A stretch of DNA of 64,000 nucleotides, from NCBI GenBank assembly GCA_022825065.1, contig JAJDYR010000026.1:42097-106096 (forward strand). Reading direction: 5' to 3'. Below, in pieces: positions 16,752 to 25,880 of the stretch. Every line of letters starts with the position of its first letter. The stretch's first letter is position 1. The position numbers and the translations under genes are program-made. Source of the DNA: a bacterium (GTDB lineage Bacteria > UBA8248). The notes under the pieces are model-generated. The model was not told where the DNA came from and did not search any database. It saw only the letters and a program-made list of their open reading frames with translations.

Positions 16752-17987
16752 TCATTCTTTTCTTCTATGTGCTTTCGATGATGCCGCCGCCACTGCAGTC
16801 AGCGATAACACTTGAACAGCCAGCACGAGAATAAACGCCCAGTAATAGCTTTTCCATAAATCAAAAAAATATCCCGCAATCCAAGGCCCGACGGCTGAGG
16901 CCAATCCTCCTCCCGTTTGGCTGAAACCCAGGATTCGGCCAAAACTTTTGCCGGCGAAAATGTCCGCCTTGATCGATACGAAGATCGCGCCCCGGGCACC
17001 GGCGCCGATCCCATACACCAAAACATAAGCATATCCCATCCAGGAGCGGTGCTCAGATAAATTCATCAACAAAAAGACTCCTGACATGGCAACCAGGCTG
17101 AGCAGATAAAAAGTTCGGGTGCGTCCAATTCTATCCCCCACCCATCCGCCTAAAATACCTCCCAAGGCCCTGACTACGGCCAGACCTCCTATCAGAGAGG
17201 CGGCTCTCATCGTGCTCATTCCAACATCAACCATGTGCGCGGCCTGATGAACGCCGACCACGCTGAAGCCAACGCCATTAAAGATCCCGGCCAGAAACAA
17301 TAGCCAAAAAACCGAATCAGACAGGGCGTCTTTCAAGGTCCGGTCCGATCCGAGGTCGTCCACTGCTTTTCTTTCCGTTATGACAGCTCGGCTGGGATGC
17401 AAAAAAACATTCAAGGGAACCAATAAAACGACGATGCCAATCGCCAGCAATACATACGCTGCGCGCCATCCGAAAGTCGCGATCAGGTAGGCGGAAAACG
17501 GAACCATGATGATGCCACCACAGCTCCTTCCCGATAAAGATATCCCCATCGCCACGGAGCGGCGTTGCGTAAACCATTGGCTAACGATTGTGCTCGTGGG
17601 AATGAACCCGAACATGGTAACGCCTAACGCTACGACGCCTCCGTAGAAAAAATACAAGGTGGGCAAGCTGGAAACCTTTGACATCAAGGCAAGGCCGATA
17701 CCCAGAATCGTGATTCCGGTGGGAATGATCACCCTCGGACCCCAACGATCCACCATCGCCCCGATAAAGCCTGCGGAAATCGCAAAAGTGGCCATGGAAA
17801 AAGAAAACGCCAGGGCGGTGTCCGCCCGGGACCACCCAAATTCATTGAGAAAAGCTACATAAAAAACGGGAAACGTTCCGACGATGGAACCACCGACAGC
17901 CATGGTGAAAAAGGTGAGCCCCACTATCACCCAGCCGTAATAGCGGCTTGAATTTTCACTCGCCTTCTCTGAAAAGTGGAATTTCAT
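16752..17987 (-). CDS. MFS transporter (monocarboxylate/oxalate-type)
   Basis: A 12-helix major facilitator of 411 residues. YYGWVIVGLTFFTMAVGGS opens the first helix, in the style of the OFA/MCT-like families. The loop after helix 2 has MVDRWGPR and the second half GGWVGDRIGRTRTF, the MFS motif A. The substrate is unknown; related families carry organic acids. The start is ATG at 17987. It is a single gene, convergent with the kinase-like gene. Confidence 0.88.
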   Translation of the reverse strand: MKFHFSEKASENSSRYYGWVIVGLTFFTMAVGGSIVGTFPVFYVAFLNEFGWSRADTALAFSFSMATFAISAGFIGAMVDRWGPRVIIPTGITILGIGLALMSKVSSLPTLYFFYGGVVALGVTMFGFIPTSTIVSQWFTQRRSVAMGISLSGRSCGGIIMVPFSAYLIATFGWRAAYVLLAIGIVVLLVPLNVFLHPSRAVITERKAVDDLGSDRTLKDALSDSVFWLLFLAGIFNGVGFSVVGVHQAAHMVDVGMSTMRAASLIGGLAVVRALGGILGGWVGDRIGRTRTFYLLSLVAMSGVFLLMNLSEHRSWMGYAYVLVYGIGAGARGAIFVSIKADIFAGKSFGRILGFSQTGGGLASAVGPWIAGYFFDLWKSYYWAFILVLAVQVLSLTAVAAASSKAHRRKE

Positions 17988-18003
17988 TTAGCTGAATCCG
18001 ATA

Positions 18004-18039
18004 CAGAAAAAATACAGGCGCCCCACCAAAGAGGCGCCT
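18004..18039 (-). terminator. Rho-independent terminator after dnaN
   Basis: Read on the minus strand, AGGCGCC, a short loop and GGCGCCT form a 7-bp GC-rich stem, closely followed by a run of T (TATTTTTTC). It lies about 80 nt after the dnaN stop. Confidence 0.75.
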
Positions 18040-18120
18040 AAGAAATCATGATCCCCCAATTTTTCTTTCGGGGGCATACTTGCAGCATCAATTGAACCTT
18101 TGGGAAAACCGAATGGCTGG

Positions 18121-19278
18121 TCAGACACGCATCGGCATTACAACATATGTATAACCATCCGAATCTTTGGGAGAGAGTACCCCGGGACTCAGCGAATCCT
18201 TTAACTCCATGCTGATCTGCTCTTCGTCCAATATAGAGAGCGCATCAAGACAATACCTTGAATTAAACCCAATCGTGATGTCAGTCTGCGCGTTCGATTC
18301 TATGACTTCCTCGGCTTCTCCCGCTTCTGAGCCATTCGTCGTCAGTTTCAACTTGCCCGGGGTGAACTCAAACTTCACCATGCGCGTTTCGTTCGTAAAA
18401 AGAGAAACCCGCCTGAGCGCCTGCGTTAAACTTTCCCGGTTCATCAAAATGGAATGCTCATTATTATCTGGAATTACTTGCCTGTATTTCGGAAATTCGC
18501 CATCTATCAGCCGGGCCGATAACGCAATATTCTCCATTTGAAAAATGATGTGGTTTGGAGTGAGAGAGGCGGGCGCCTCATCCCCTGAAAGAGACAAGCC
18601 CTGGCCGCTTGAAACGTGGGTGAGAGAAACGGATACGTCACCCTCGACGCCCTGCATGAGCTTGACGAGTTCTCCCAAAGCTTTTTTGTGGACAATCACT
18701 CCTTCTTCAAGTACCAACCCTTCGCTCGCTCGCTCAATCATCGCCAACCGATGGCCATCCGTAGCGACGAGGCGCAGGGTGTCGGCTTCGGTCTCCATGA
18801 AAACGCCATTGTAAGTATAGCGCGTCTCATCCTGGGATATCGCAAACATCGTCTTTCGAATCATTTCCGATAAAACCGAAGCAGATATTGTATGTGCGTC
18901 TGACTCTCTCGACTCAGGAAGCGCGGGAAATTCTGCAGGCGGCAATCCCGGAAAACGGAATCTCGAGCGCTCACAGCGCATTTCAATCCACTGTCCATCT
19001 TCTTCCGTGAAACGGACCTCCGACTCAGGAAGTTCCCTGACAATATCAAACAATTTCCTTGCATTCAGCGTGACTTTTCCTGCTTTCTCTACTTCAGCCT
19101 CGAACATTCCCCGCATGCTGATATCAAGATTCGTACCCAACAAACGGATATTCTTATTGCCTTCGGTCTCGACAAGCACGTTTTGTAATATTGGCATTGC
19201 GCTGCTTCTATTTTCGACGACACCTTGTATCGTCTGCAGGGCCCTGAGTAACGTATCCCTTGAAATGGCTAACTCCAC
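18121..19278 (-). CDS. dnaN: DNA polymerase III beta subunit (sliding clamp)
   Basis: DnaN forms the ring that tethers polymerase III to DNA. The 385-residue length is normal. ISRDTLLRALQTIQGVVENR opens the first domain, RLVATDGHRLA lies in the middle, and the C-terminus YVVMPMRV is the near-universal ending. The GTG at 19278 has AAGGAG 8 nt upstream; an upstream ATG at 19329 would add 17 unconserved residues. Usually dnaN lies next to dnaA and recF near the origin. Here it is alone, between a transporter and a deacetylase, and has its own terminator. Confidence 0.95.
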   Translation of the reverse strand: MELAISRDTLLRALQTIQGVVENRSSAMPILQNVLVETEGNKNIRLLGTNLDISMRGMFEAEVEKAGKVTLNARKLFDIVRELPESEVRFTEEDGQWIEMRCERSRFRFPGLPPAEFPALPESRESDAHTISASVLSEMIRKTMFAISQDETRYTYNGVFMETEADTLRLVATDGHRLAMIERASEGLVLEEGVIVHKKALGELVKLMQGVEGDVSVSLTHVSSGQGLSLSGDEAPASLTPNHIIFQMENIALSARLIDGEFPKYRQVIPDNNEHSILMNRESLTQALRRVSLFTNETRMVKFEFTPGKLKLTTNGSEAGEAEEVIESNAQTDITIGFNSRYCLDALSILDEEQISMELKDSLSPGVLSPKDSDGYTYVVMPMRV

Positions 19279-19623
19279 AATACTGGCTCCTTGTAATGGA
19301 ACAGGGTTGTACGAATCATTGAGCAGCATGAACCCGATATTGGTTTGATGATAACAAATTTCAGGGTCTCGTGGGCACCCGTTTCATATAAACCAAAGAA
19401 AGAGACAGGGCAAGAGGACGGATTTTGAAAACCCATTTACCATTCAGTGAAATTTGATTCCATAAATTGCGGGCGCAAACCATCATGGCGCTGACGTCGA
19501 TGCCCGGCAGGAGAAGAAATACCGCGACCAAAAACACCACAAATCAAGTCGCAAAAGAAAAAAAGCGAAGGACACAATCCTTGAATCATTGAGTTGAAAT
19601 GGTAATATGGAAGCCTTGTTAAT
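19279..19623. other. Divergent intergenic region, dnaN / PIG-L
   Basis: About 345 bp between divergent starts, so it must hold both promoters. It is moderately AT-rich. I see no clear hairpin, repeat or small gene in it. Confidence 0.5.
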
Positions 19624-20403
19624 GTGAAATATCTTCAACTATTCTGTGTTATGAATAAATCAATCTCCCAACGCTCAATATTGCACATCTACGCACATCC
19701 GGATGATGAATCCTTTGGAAATCCTGCCACAATCACACTCTACGCAAACCAGGGTGTGCGAATGGGTCTGCTTACCTTTACACGTGGAGAGGCAGGTCTG
19801 ACAAACGGCGTATGCAAGCCTGATGAGTTAGGCGATGTCCGCGCAGCGGAACTGAAAGACGCCTGCCATGTGCTTGGCGTGAAAGATATGACGCTCTGGA
19901 ACTACCCGGACGGCGGATTGAAATCCATTGACGAATCGGAAATTATACCCCGCATCGAAGTATTCATCCGGAACTTTTCTCCCGAAGTGGTCGTGACGTA
20001 CGGTGAGGACGGCGTTACCGGACATCCTGACCACATTACCGTCGGCGGCTGGGTCACAAAGGCTTTCTATCGACTTGTGAAGGAAAATCCTGGAGCTGCT
20101 CCCAAACGCCTGTACCACCGAATATCGCCTGTGAAAAGGCGCGCCTTATACAATCGCTCCGATCTCGTTTATCGAGATGACTACACAACCATTGTCGATG
20201 GGAGAAGATTTCCGCATGCGAGATTCAAAGCGCACGCATGCCACCGTTCACAGAAACAAATTACAGATTACACTCAACCAAAAGTGTTTGAGGCAGGGTT
20301 GGTAGATTATTATGTCAGGCATTATCCCGCCTGGTGCGGAGGTCCGCTCGAGGCCGATCTGTTCGGGGATTCCCACCATGCCGATGAAACCATATTGCCC
20401 TGA
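19624..20403 (+). CDS. PIG-L family deacetylase
   Basis: LmbE/PIG-L-type zinc deacetylases remove acetyl groups from GlcNAc-like substrates. The AHPDDES motif near residue 24 and the distal GHPDHITVG supply the zinc ligands. The FTRGEAGLTNG loop and NYPDGGL are typical. At 259 residues length fits. The start is GTG at 19624, or ATG at 19651; neither has a strong ribosome site. The substrate is unknown; a mycothiol- or bacillithiol-type role would need other genes that are not seen here. It converges with the tungstate ABC genes. Confidence 0.88.
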   Translation: MKYLQLFCVMNKSISQRSILHIYAHPDDESFGNPATITLYANQGVRMGLLTFTRGEAGLTNGVCKPDELGDVRAAELKDACHVLGVKDMTLWNYPDGGLKSIDESEIIPRIEVFIRNFSPEVVVTYGEDGVTGHPDHITVGGWVTKAFYRLVKENPGAAPKRLYHRISPVKRRALYNRSDLVYRDDYTTIVDGRRFPHARFKAHACHRSQKQITDYTQPKVFEAGLVDYYVRHYPAWCGGPLEADLFGDSHHADETILP

Positions 20404-20404
20404 A

Positions 20405-21049
20405 TTACACTACTCTTCCATACGCGAGCCGCACATTTTTTACTGAAAGAGACTTGGTCCATTCTGGTATGTGAGTGCTCACGACCAAGGTGATCCCAGA
20501 GGCGGCCAATTCTTGAATGATTCCGACAATCACTTCGCTGTTTTCTTCGTCTACGTGGGAAATGGGCTCATCCAGAAGAAGGGTTTCCGCTCCCGCCGCT
20601 AACGCCCTGGCAAGCGCCACGCGCTTCTTTTCTCCCCCGGAAAGTTGAGCAGCATCTCGTTGAATGAGACCCTCGCATCGCGTTTTAAGGATAGCCTCTT
20701 CAGCCTTTTTGTTCGCCTGCGATATATTCATTCCGCGCGCGCGGGGACCATAAGAGACATTCAACAGAACATTTCCCCGAAAAAGATATGGCTCCTGGAC
20801 GAGGAGGGTAACCTGCCTCCTGTGCTTGAGCCCCGGCTTGCCGAAAATGATAGCCTCATCCTTGTAGTTGATGATGCCGGTCTCAGGCGTAAGCAGGCCC
20901 GCCATCATACGCAACAGCGTTGTTTTTCCGGAACCATTTGCTCCGGTGAGCAAAGTCACCTCGCCGGTCGAAACTGTCATTCTTTCAATGTCCAGAACCA
21001 AATCGGTCTCATACCGAAATTTCACGTTTTCCAGAAAAAACACATCCAT
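20405..21049 (-). CDS. tupC: Tungstate ABC transporter, ATP-binding protein
   Basis: ATPase subunit of the importer. Walker A is TGANGSGKTTLLR, the Q-loop is VQEPYLF, the signature is AAQLSGGEKKRVALARAL, and Walker B is ETLLLDEPISHVD. The gene is last of the three transporter genes and starts 1 nt after the permease stop. Its 214 residues lack the regulatory TOBE domain of ModC, consistent with TupC. The tungstate assignment rests on the binding protein. Confidence 0.88.
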   Translation of the reverse strand: MDVFFLENVKFRYETDLVLDIERMTVSTGEVTLLTGANGSGKTTLLRMMAGLLTPETGIINYKDEAIIFGKPGLKHRRQVTLLVQEPYLFRGNVLLNVSYGPRARGMNISQANKKAEEAILKTRCEGLIQRDAAQLSGGEKKRVALARALAAGAETLLLDEPISHVDEENSEVIVGIIQELAASGITLVVSTHIPEWTKSLSVKNVRLAYGRVV

Positions 21050-21050
21050 A

Positions 21051-21737
21051 TCAGGACCTTTGGATATAGCGGGAAAGAAAATTCGTCACGAAAATGATCG
21101 CCAAGAGCACAACGCCCAAGGCAATTCCGAAGCCGAATTCTCCTTTCATGCTTTCAAGCGCTATGGCTGTAGTCAGCGTTCGTGTATATCCCTCGATATT
21201 CCCTCCAAGCATCATGGCGATACCCACTTCCGAGGATACGCGGCCAAACGCCGCCAACACCGCCGCCACCATCCCAAAACGGGCTTCGCGCAGCACGGTC
21301 CACGCCACAAGGCCATTGGATGCGCCCAATGTCAGGGCTGTTTCCCGTACTCTGTCATCAACGGATGCGACGGACGTCATGGAGAATACCGCCACGAGAG
21401 GAATCGCCAACACGACCAACCCGATAATGATAGCCGAGGGAGTGAACAACAAGTCGGCGAACCCCAAAGGCCCTCGTCTGGAGATAAAGCCATATACGAG
21501 TAACCCGATGACGACGGTTGGCAATCCAAGCGATGTTTGAAGCACCGTGATGGCGAATCCGCGCCCATGAAAGCGTGCCGTCGCCAACAGAAAACCAACG
21601 GGCAGGCCAATGAGAGACGCCAGAATCGTAGCCCAAAAACCTACCTTGACAGTTACCCATGCGGCGCGCATCACTTCCGGGTCTGCTCTAAGCACCCGTA
21701 TCAATCCATCGGCAAACCCATCAAGCAAATATTCCAA
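21051..21737 (-). CDS. tupB: Tungstate ABC transporter, permease
   Basis: A 228-residue membrane permease with five to six predicted helices. The ATPase-coupling EAA loop is visible as RETALTLGASNGLVAWTVLR, followed by EVGIAMMLGGNIEGYTRTLT. The opening FADGLIRVLRADPEVMRAAW is typical of TupB. It sits between the binding protein (25 nt upstream) and the ATPase. A general oxyanion permease would look similar; specificity comes from the neighbour. Confidence 0.88.
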   Translation of the reverse strand: MEYLLDGFADGLIRVLRADPEVMRAAWVTVKVGFWATILASLIGLPVGFLLATARFHGRGFAITVLQTSLGLPTVVIGLLVYGFISRRGPLGFADLLFTPSAIIIGLVVLAIPLVAVFSMTSVASVDDRVRETALTLGASNGLVAWTVLREARFGMVAAVLAAFGRVSSEVGIAMMLGGNIEGYTRTLTTAIALESMKGEFGFGIALGVVLLAIIFVTNFLSRYIQRS

Positions 21738-21762
21738 AACGCTTACCCTCTATAGAAATTTG

Positions 21763-22590
21763 TCAATGTGTTCTTTTCGCGTTTGGATAAAAAAGCTGTT
21801 TTCCCATGAGTCGAAAATCCCGGATGATTTTTTGCCCCTGACCGGAAGTAAGAAAATCGATATATTTCACCGCCAAGCCGAACTTCACATGGGGATGACG
21901 CTTTGGATTGACGGCGATCACGCTGTAAGGGTTGTGCAAGGGTTTCCCCCTTGGTCCTTGAATCTTGAGGGAAATCTTTGCTTTGGCCACCAGGGCGATG
22001 TACGTACCTCTGTCTGTAAGCGTGTATCCACTTTTCTCGTCCGCAGCCATCAGCGTTCTTCCCATTCCCTGACCCAATGCCCGATACCAGGAACCAAACA
22101 GGCTAACGCCGGCATCTTTCCAAAGCTGCAATTCCTTTTTGTGTGTTCCAGAATCATCTCCCCTGCTGAACCAAAGGCTTTTCTGATTTTTTATTCGGAG
22201 CATCGCCTCAGATACGTCGATTGTTTTTAACACTCCGGCAGGATCCGATGCCGGGCCCACGATCACAAAGTCGTTATACATGACGGCTCTTCTGCGGGTA
22301 CCGTAGCCCCTGGCCACGAACAAATCTTCCGCTTTCCTCGCATGGACGAGCACAACGTCCACATCGCCATTTTGCCCCAGGCGCAATGCCTTCCCCGTTC
22401 CTACAGATATGGTGTGCACGAAAACACCATGTCTTTTCTCAAATACCGGATGTAATTTCTTGAGCAAACCGGAATTCTCGGTACTCGTCGTAGTAGCAAC
22501 TTTCAGGCGATCCAGTGCAGAAGAGTGGGTCCAAAATCCCAAAACCAATAATAGGACCAGAAATAACCGCGAGAGAAAACACCGCGTCAT
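21763..22590 (-). CDS. tupA: Tungstate-binding periplasmic protein
   Basis: TupA captures tungstate in the periplasm. A signal peptide (CFLSRLFLVLLLVLGFWTHSSA) precedes KVATTTSTENSGLL. VGTGKALRLG, GDVDVVLVHA, YNDFVIVGP and FSRGDDSGTHKKEL are hallmark TupA segments; the TTTST and RGDDSGT loops bind the oxyanion. I chose the ATG at 22590 since it places the signal peptide at the N-terminus; an upstream start at 22713 would overlap the preceding gene. It is 10 nt after the DUF4911-like gene, so co-transcription is likely. Tungsten suggests W- or Mo-enzymes in this organism. Confidence 0.9.
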   Translation of the reverse strand: MTRCFLSRLFLVLLLVLGFWTHSSALDRLKVATTTSTENSGLLKKLHPVFEKRHGVFVHTISVGTGKALRLGQNGDVDVVLVHARKAEDLFVARGYGTRRRAVMYNDFVIVGPASDPAGVLKTIDVSEAMLRIKNQKSLWFSRGDDSGTHKKELQLWKDAGVSLFGSWYRALGQGMGRTLMAADEKSGYTLTDRGTYIALVAKAKISLKIQGPRGKPLHNPYSVIAVNPKRHPHVKFGLAVKYIDFLTSGQGQKIIRDFRLMGKQLFYPNAKRTH

Positions 22591-22600
22591 TGGAATGTAT

Positions 22601-22924
22601 TTATACTCTTGGTTGTTCTGAAGGTTTGATTGGAGGCGCACAATCCAGGACTTGAAGATTGATTTCACGAGAGAGTGCCTCAAGAAGCGTCTTTGTCTCG
22701 ACTTCATCGTCAACGGTTGAGGTCAGCCGTGCCAGAGACATGGGTTCGCCGTGTTCGTTTTTTTCGGCGCAAGCATGAAAAGTCTGGTAGTACCCTAAAT
22801 CGTCATAACCTTCCAATATCGCTTGCAGGTAATTTTGCCGTGATGTCGGCACATGCAACCACCAGATGAGGGAACCATCGTAAGATTCGGGGTTGAGTCT
22901 CTTTGCGTTGTGAACGGAGGTCAT
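22601..22924 (-). CDS. DUF4911-like protein
   Basis: A 107-residue soluble protein. The segment WWLHVPTSRQNYLQAILEGY, then DDLGYYQTFHA and an acidic C-terminal half, resembles DUF4911, a short domain of unknown function seen in deltaproteobacteria and relatives. The assignment is from memory of the pattern and is moderate. Its ATG overlaps the stop of the preceding receiver-like gene (ATGA), and tupA follows after 10 nt. Confidence 0.6.
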   Translation of the reverse strand: MTSVHNAKRLNPESYDGSLIWWLHVPTSRQNYLQAILEGYDDLGYYQTFHACAEKNEHGEPMSLARLTSTVDDEVETKTLLEALSREINLQVLDCAPPIKPSEQPRV

Positions 22925-23325
22925 TCGCTCATTTGAATTCGACTCGCTGCTTGCCGAATGTACTCTGGCATTTCTTTCACAAACAAAGATCGGGGCACCA
23001 CCTTGTCAAAACCGTCTTGCGTCGCTGATTTGAGCAATTCCGGCTCGGTATGCTTGCCCCAAGCGATGGTGTACGCGTCTTTGCTTATTGGGCTGGCTTT
23101 TAGCTTTTTGACGAGCTTGCCCGCTCTTTCACCACCTAGCTTGTGGTGATGCAAATCAGACATGAATAATGTGGCGCGATATTTTTTGAGAGCCTCCTCG
23201 AATTTCTCCTCTGAATCGATGAACTCCAATCTGACGCCCCGGGATATCCCTGCTTCCCGAATGCCCGCGGAGAACATCAAGTCAGAGCAAACGACAAAAA
23301 CCCTTTTGTCCTCTTCTGCCATCAT
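22921..23325 (-). CDS. Degenerate receiver-like domain protein
   Basis: The 134-residue protein looks like a stand-alone response-regulator receiver fold. VFVVCSDLMFSAGIREA matches strand 1 and helix 1, and ATLFMSDLHHHKLGGERAG matches the strand 3 region where the phospho-acceptor Asp would be (MSD). YTIAWGKHTEPELL and GFDKVVPRSLF resemble strands 4 and 5. The acidic pair after strand 1 is missing, so phosphorylation is doubtful. The start overlaps the cupin stop and its stop overlaps the next start, so it is tightly coupled. Confidence 0.6.
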   Translation of the reverse strand: MMAEEDKRVFVVCSDLMFSAGIREAGISRGVRLEFIDSEEKFEEALKKYRATLFMSDLHHHKLGGERAGKLVKKLKASPISKDAYTIAWGKHTEPELLKSATQDGFDKVVPRSLFVKEMPEYIRQAASRIQMSE

Positions 23326-23717
23326 GAGTCGCTTTTCTTCTCATGCAAAAATTCGTTTTTGGGCTCACCCAGATAGCCGGGCAGGTAGTCGATGCGTCCC
23401 GAAGACAATACTTCAATGTATTTCGCACCCTCTGATCCCACGCCCGTTGCGCTATGGAACACACCGCCCGGAATGGAGGCGAAACCACCGGGCTCGAGCC
23501 ATTCCTCGACCCCATCGATGTGCATTTTCAGTTTACCTTCCAGCACGACGATAAACTGATCTTCGGTGTGGCGATGAATCGTGCTCTCATCGAACAGCGT
23601 ATCGGGAGCTATTTCGCCGCGCTGCATCGTCAACCCATCCAATGCGGCTGCACGGCGCATGGTTCCCTGGCGAAGGTTTTGAGTTTGGGGAATATCTTCC
23701 CAGCGATGAAAACCCAA
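23322..23717 (-). CDS. Cupin domain protein
   Basis: A 131-residue single-domain cupin. STIHRHTEDQFIVVLEGKLK carries the first metal motif (His, His, Glu) and PGGVFHSATG the second. It may bind a metal and act as a small enzyme or sensor; the substrate is unknown. I chose the TTG at 23717 because GAAGGGA stands about 7 nt upstream; another TTG at 23762 is possible. It lies 63 nt after the MmgE/PrpD gene and overlaps the next gene by ATGA. Confidence 0.78.
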   Translation of the reverse strand: MGFHRWEDIPQTQNLRQGTMRRAAALDGLTMQRGEIAPDTLFDESTIHRHTEDQFIVVLEGKLKMHIDGVEEWLEPGGFASIPGGVFHSATGVGSEGAKYIEVLSSGRIDYLPGYLGEPKNEFLHEKKSDS

Positions 23718-23780
23718 TTTTTTGTCCCTTCTCTGCCAATCCCTTGAACAACTGGTAAGCAACGGGTGAGGGAAAAGTCG

Positions 23781-25187
23781 CTACACTTCCACTTTCTCGC
23801 CCAAAAGATCGATAAGACCATGGATATTATCGAGCGTATCGATTTTATAGAGCATCGCCTCAATCAAGGCGATCTGATCGCCCTCGTACACCAAACTGGT
23901 GCATTCCGTGAATTTCTCATAAAGCTCCTCACGATCCATGGGTCGCTGAGGAGTGCCGCGTGAGATTTCAGACATTTTTTCGTATACGGTACCGTCTTCA
24001 AGCTCTATCGCCACCTTGCCGCGAATGAGCGCGTAACCCTGCGCTTCGATTTCATCGTCCATGAAGGGATTCACTTTTTTCATCATTTCTACGACGTCGG
24101 GACGCTTTACGACTTCGTCTTTGTATTGAGCGATGCCTGCCGCGCGCTCGAGCAGCAAAATGCCGAAACCGAACTGCAAAGAGAATTTCGCCTCCAGCTC
24201 GTTTTGTGGTTCCTTGTAGCGGAGTGGCTCCAGTACGCGCGAGGTGGTGCCGAAACGCAACTCTTTCACCTGGTCGGGTTTGATGTCGTTTTCCAAGATC
24301 AGGTCCCTGGCGGCATCCATAGCGGGGTGCGCAAGGGAACCGCAAGGGTAGGGTTTAATCGACACGCCCGGATCCACGGCCGACCAGGCGTTGCCGAGTT
24401 TCCCGACGATGTAATCTTTATCGCAGCCGCCACCCATAATCTGGAAAAATCCCCACTGCCCATCGAATACCGTGGGGTCTGAAGTGTAGCCACCCGACGC
24501 CAGTCTCGCCGCCACGACGCCGTTCTCCGCCGCTCGACCGCAATGGTAGGGCTTTGTCATCGTTCCAAAATTCGCACGAAGACCGGCGCTTTCCGAGCAA
24601 ACGATGCCGTAACACATGCGCAACTGGTGTTCATCCAACCCCATCAACTTCGCCGCCGCTGTCGCCGCCCCGATGGCGCCGATAGTCCCCGTGGAGTGAA
24701 ATCCTTTGACGTAATGATCCGGCCGAATCGCCTCCGCTACCTTGCATTCCACTTCGAAGCCCAACGCAAATGCAGTGAGCAGCTCCTGTCCCGTTGCGCC
24801 CAGCGCCTCGGCCAGGGCCAGAGCAGCGGGCATTACCGGACATGTGGGGTGAGTCAACAGGCCATACACACGATCCGGATAGCTGCTCAACTGCGTATCG
24901 TCATAATCCATTGCGTGGCCAGCAATGCCATTGGCCAAAGCAGCGAGATGCGCGGGAACCGTCATTTCAGTTCCGATGACGCGCGCCTCGGGTTCGCCCC
25001 CGATTTCCCTGAGATAGTTTTGGATGATATGGCCACTTTCTTCCGTGGAACCCGCAACCATCAGGCCGATTCCATCCACGAAACATCGGCGCATGATTAC
25101 TCTTACGTCTTCAGGAATGTCTTCGTACTCCGTATTCAAGACAAATTCGACGACGGCATCTGTGATGAGAGAATCTGAATCGTTCAT
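23781..25187 (-). CDS. MmgE/PrpD family protein
   Basis: A 468-residue MmgE/PrpD protein, the family of 2-methylcitrate dehydratase and cis-aconitate decarboxylase. Family segments are AHLAALANGIAGHAMDYDDT, GFHSTGTIGAIGAA and KPYPCGSLAHPAMDAA. Distant members act on other compounds, and no prpB or prpC is adjacent, so the substrate is open. The ATG at 25187 has AAGGTGAGG upstream; an in-frame start at 25217 is less likely. It heads the minus-strand cluster leading to tupABC. Confidence 0.88.
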   Translation of the reverse strand: MNDSDSLITDAVVEFVLNTEYEDIPEDVRVIMRRCFVDGIGLMVAGSTEESGHIIQNYLREIGGEPEARVIGTEMTVPAHLAALANGIAGHAMDYDDTQLSSYPDRVYGLLTHPTCPVMPAALALAEALGATGQELLTAFALGFEVECKVAEAIRPDHYVKGFHSTGTIGAIGAATAAAKLMGLDEHQLRMCYGIVCSESAGLRANFGTMTKPYHCGRAAENGVVAARLASGGYTSDPTVFDGQWGFFQIMGGGCDKDYIVGKLGNAWSAVDPGVSIKPYPCGSLAHPAMDAARDLILENDIKPDQVKELRFGTTSRVLEPLRYKEPQNELEAKFSLQFGFGILLLERAAGIAQYKDEVVKRPDVVEMMKKVNPFMDDEIEAQGYALIRGKVAIELEDGTVYEKMSEISRGTPQRPMDREELYEKFTECTSLVYEGDQIALIEAMLYKIDTLDNIHGLIDLLGEKVEV

Positions 25188-25221
25188 AACCTCACCTTTC
25201 TGTAAAATCTTTGACAATCGA

Positions 25222-25416
25222 TCAGTTGTTTTTCTGTTCCACCCCTTTGGACGCAGGATTCTGTGGAACAGTTATCAGTTTCATCCGGGGTTTCGGACAA
25301 AAATATCCGGTTAATGATGGAAAAATCGACGCATTCGAGCAGATCCCACTTAGTGCAAAAATGAAAAGTCCAGACAAAAGCAATGTACCCAACAGCCAAA
25401 TCACACCACGGGTCAT
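25222..25416 (-). CDS. Small membrane or exported protein
   Basis: A 64-residue reading frame with ATG at 25416 preceded by GAGGA at 7 nt spacing. Its first ~25 residues (TRGVIWLLGTLLLSGLFIFA) form a signal peptide or single membrane helix; the remainder is short and polar with two cysteines. No family is recognised. The ribosome site and hydrophobic start support it, but its length keeps it tentative. Confidence 0.45.
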   Translation of the reverse strand: MTRGVIWLLGTLLLSGLFIFALSGICSNASIFPSLTGYFCPKPRMKLITVPQNPASKGVEQKNN

Positions 25417-25880
25417 GATGGATTCCTCAAATCATCCCGGCTTCTCAAGCAAAACGACTACAAGTGAAGGAGGCGCGTTGAACTTTGGCTCATAAAAATA
25501 AAAAAACGAGTCGTCTCGCTCGGCGACCCGCGATTCGAACTACTGTACAGGGAGACGATTCCGATGCCCTGCGTCTTCAATGACCCAAAACAGAAATTAC
25601 AGGTACGAAACCTAACAAAAACTATACTCCCCGGCAAGGAATAATCATCTTTTTCCATATTTCCATTTTACTTATTTCCTCAAGACTGGAATAATAAGAT
25701 GAGAAGGGGGCAGGATATTCCATGTTCCGAATCATGTATTATTCATCAGGAGTGGAACTGTTGATTTAACGAGGTTTATTATTTTTTGCTTCAGCTTGTG
25801 ATTTTTTGCGCAAGCGAACAACCAGTTTATCTGGTAGCAATGAACGTATCTTGATGACATCCAAATTAGTGGAGTTTCAA
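25417..25880. other. Intergenic region upstream of nadA
   Basis: About 460 bp. A T-arm-like sequence (GATTCGAACT near 25533) does not fold into a full tRNA, since no matching acceptor half is found. An A-rich run near 25493-25507 would give a T-run on the minus strand after a weak stem. The nadA promoter should lie in the AT-rich part near 25700-25860. Confidence 0.45.

Noticed and set aside
25525..25560. tRNA-like T-arm (GATTCGAACT)
   Set aside because: No acceptor, D-arm or anticodon stem of the right spacing is found on either strand.
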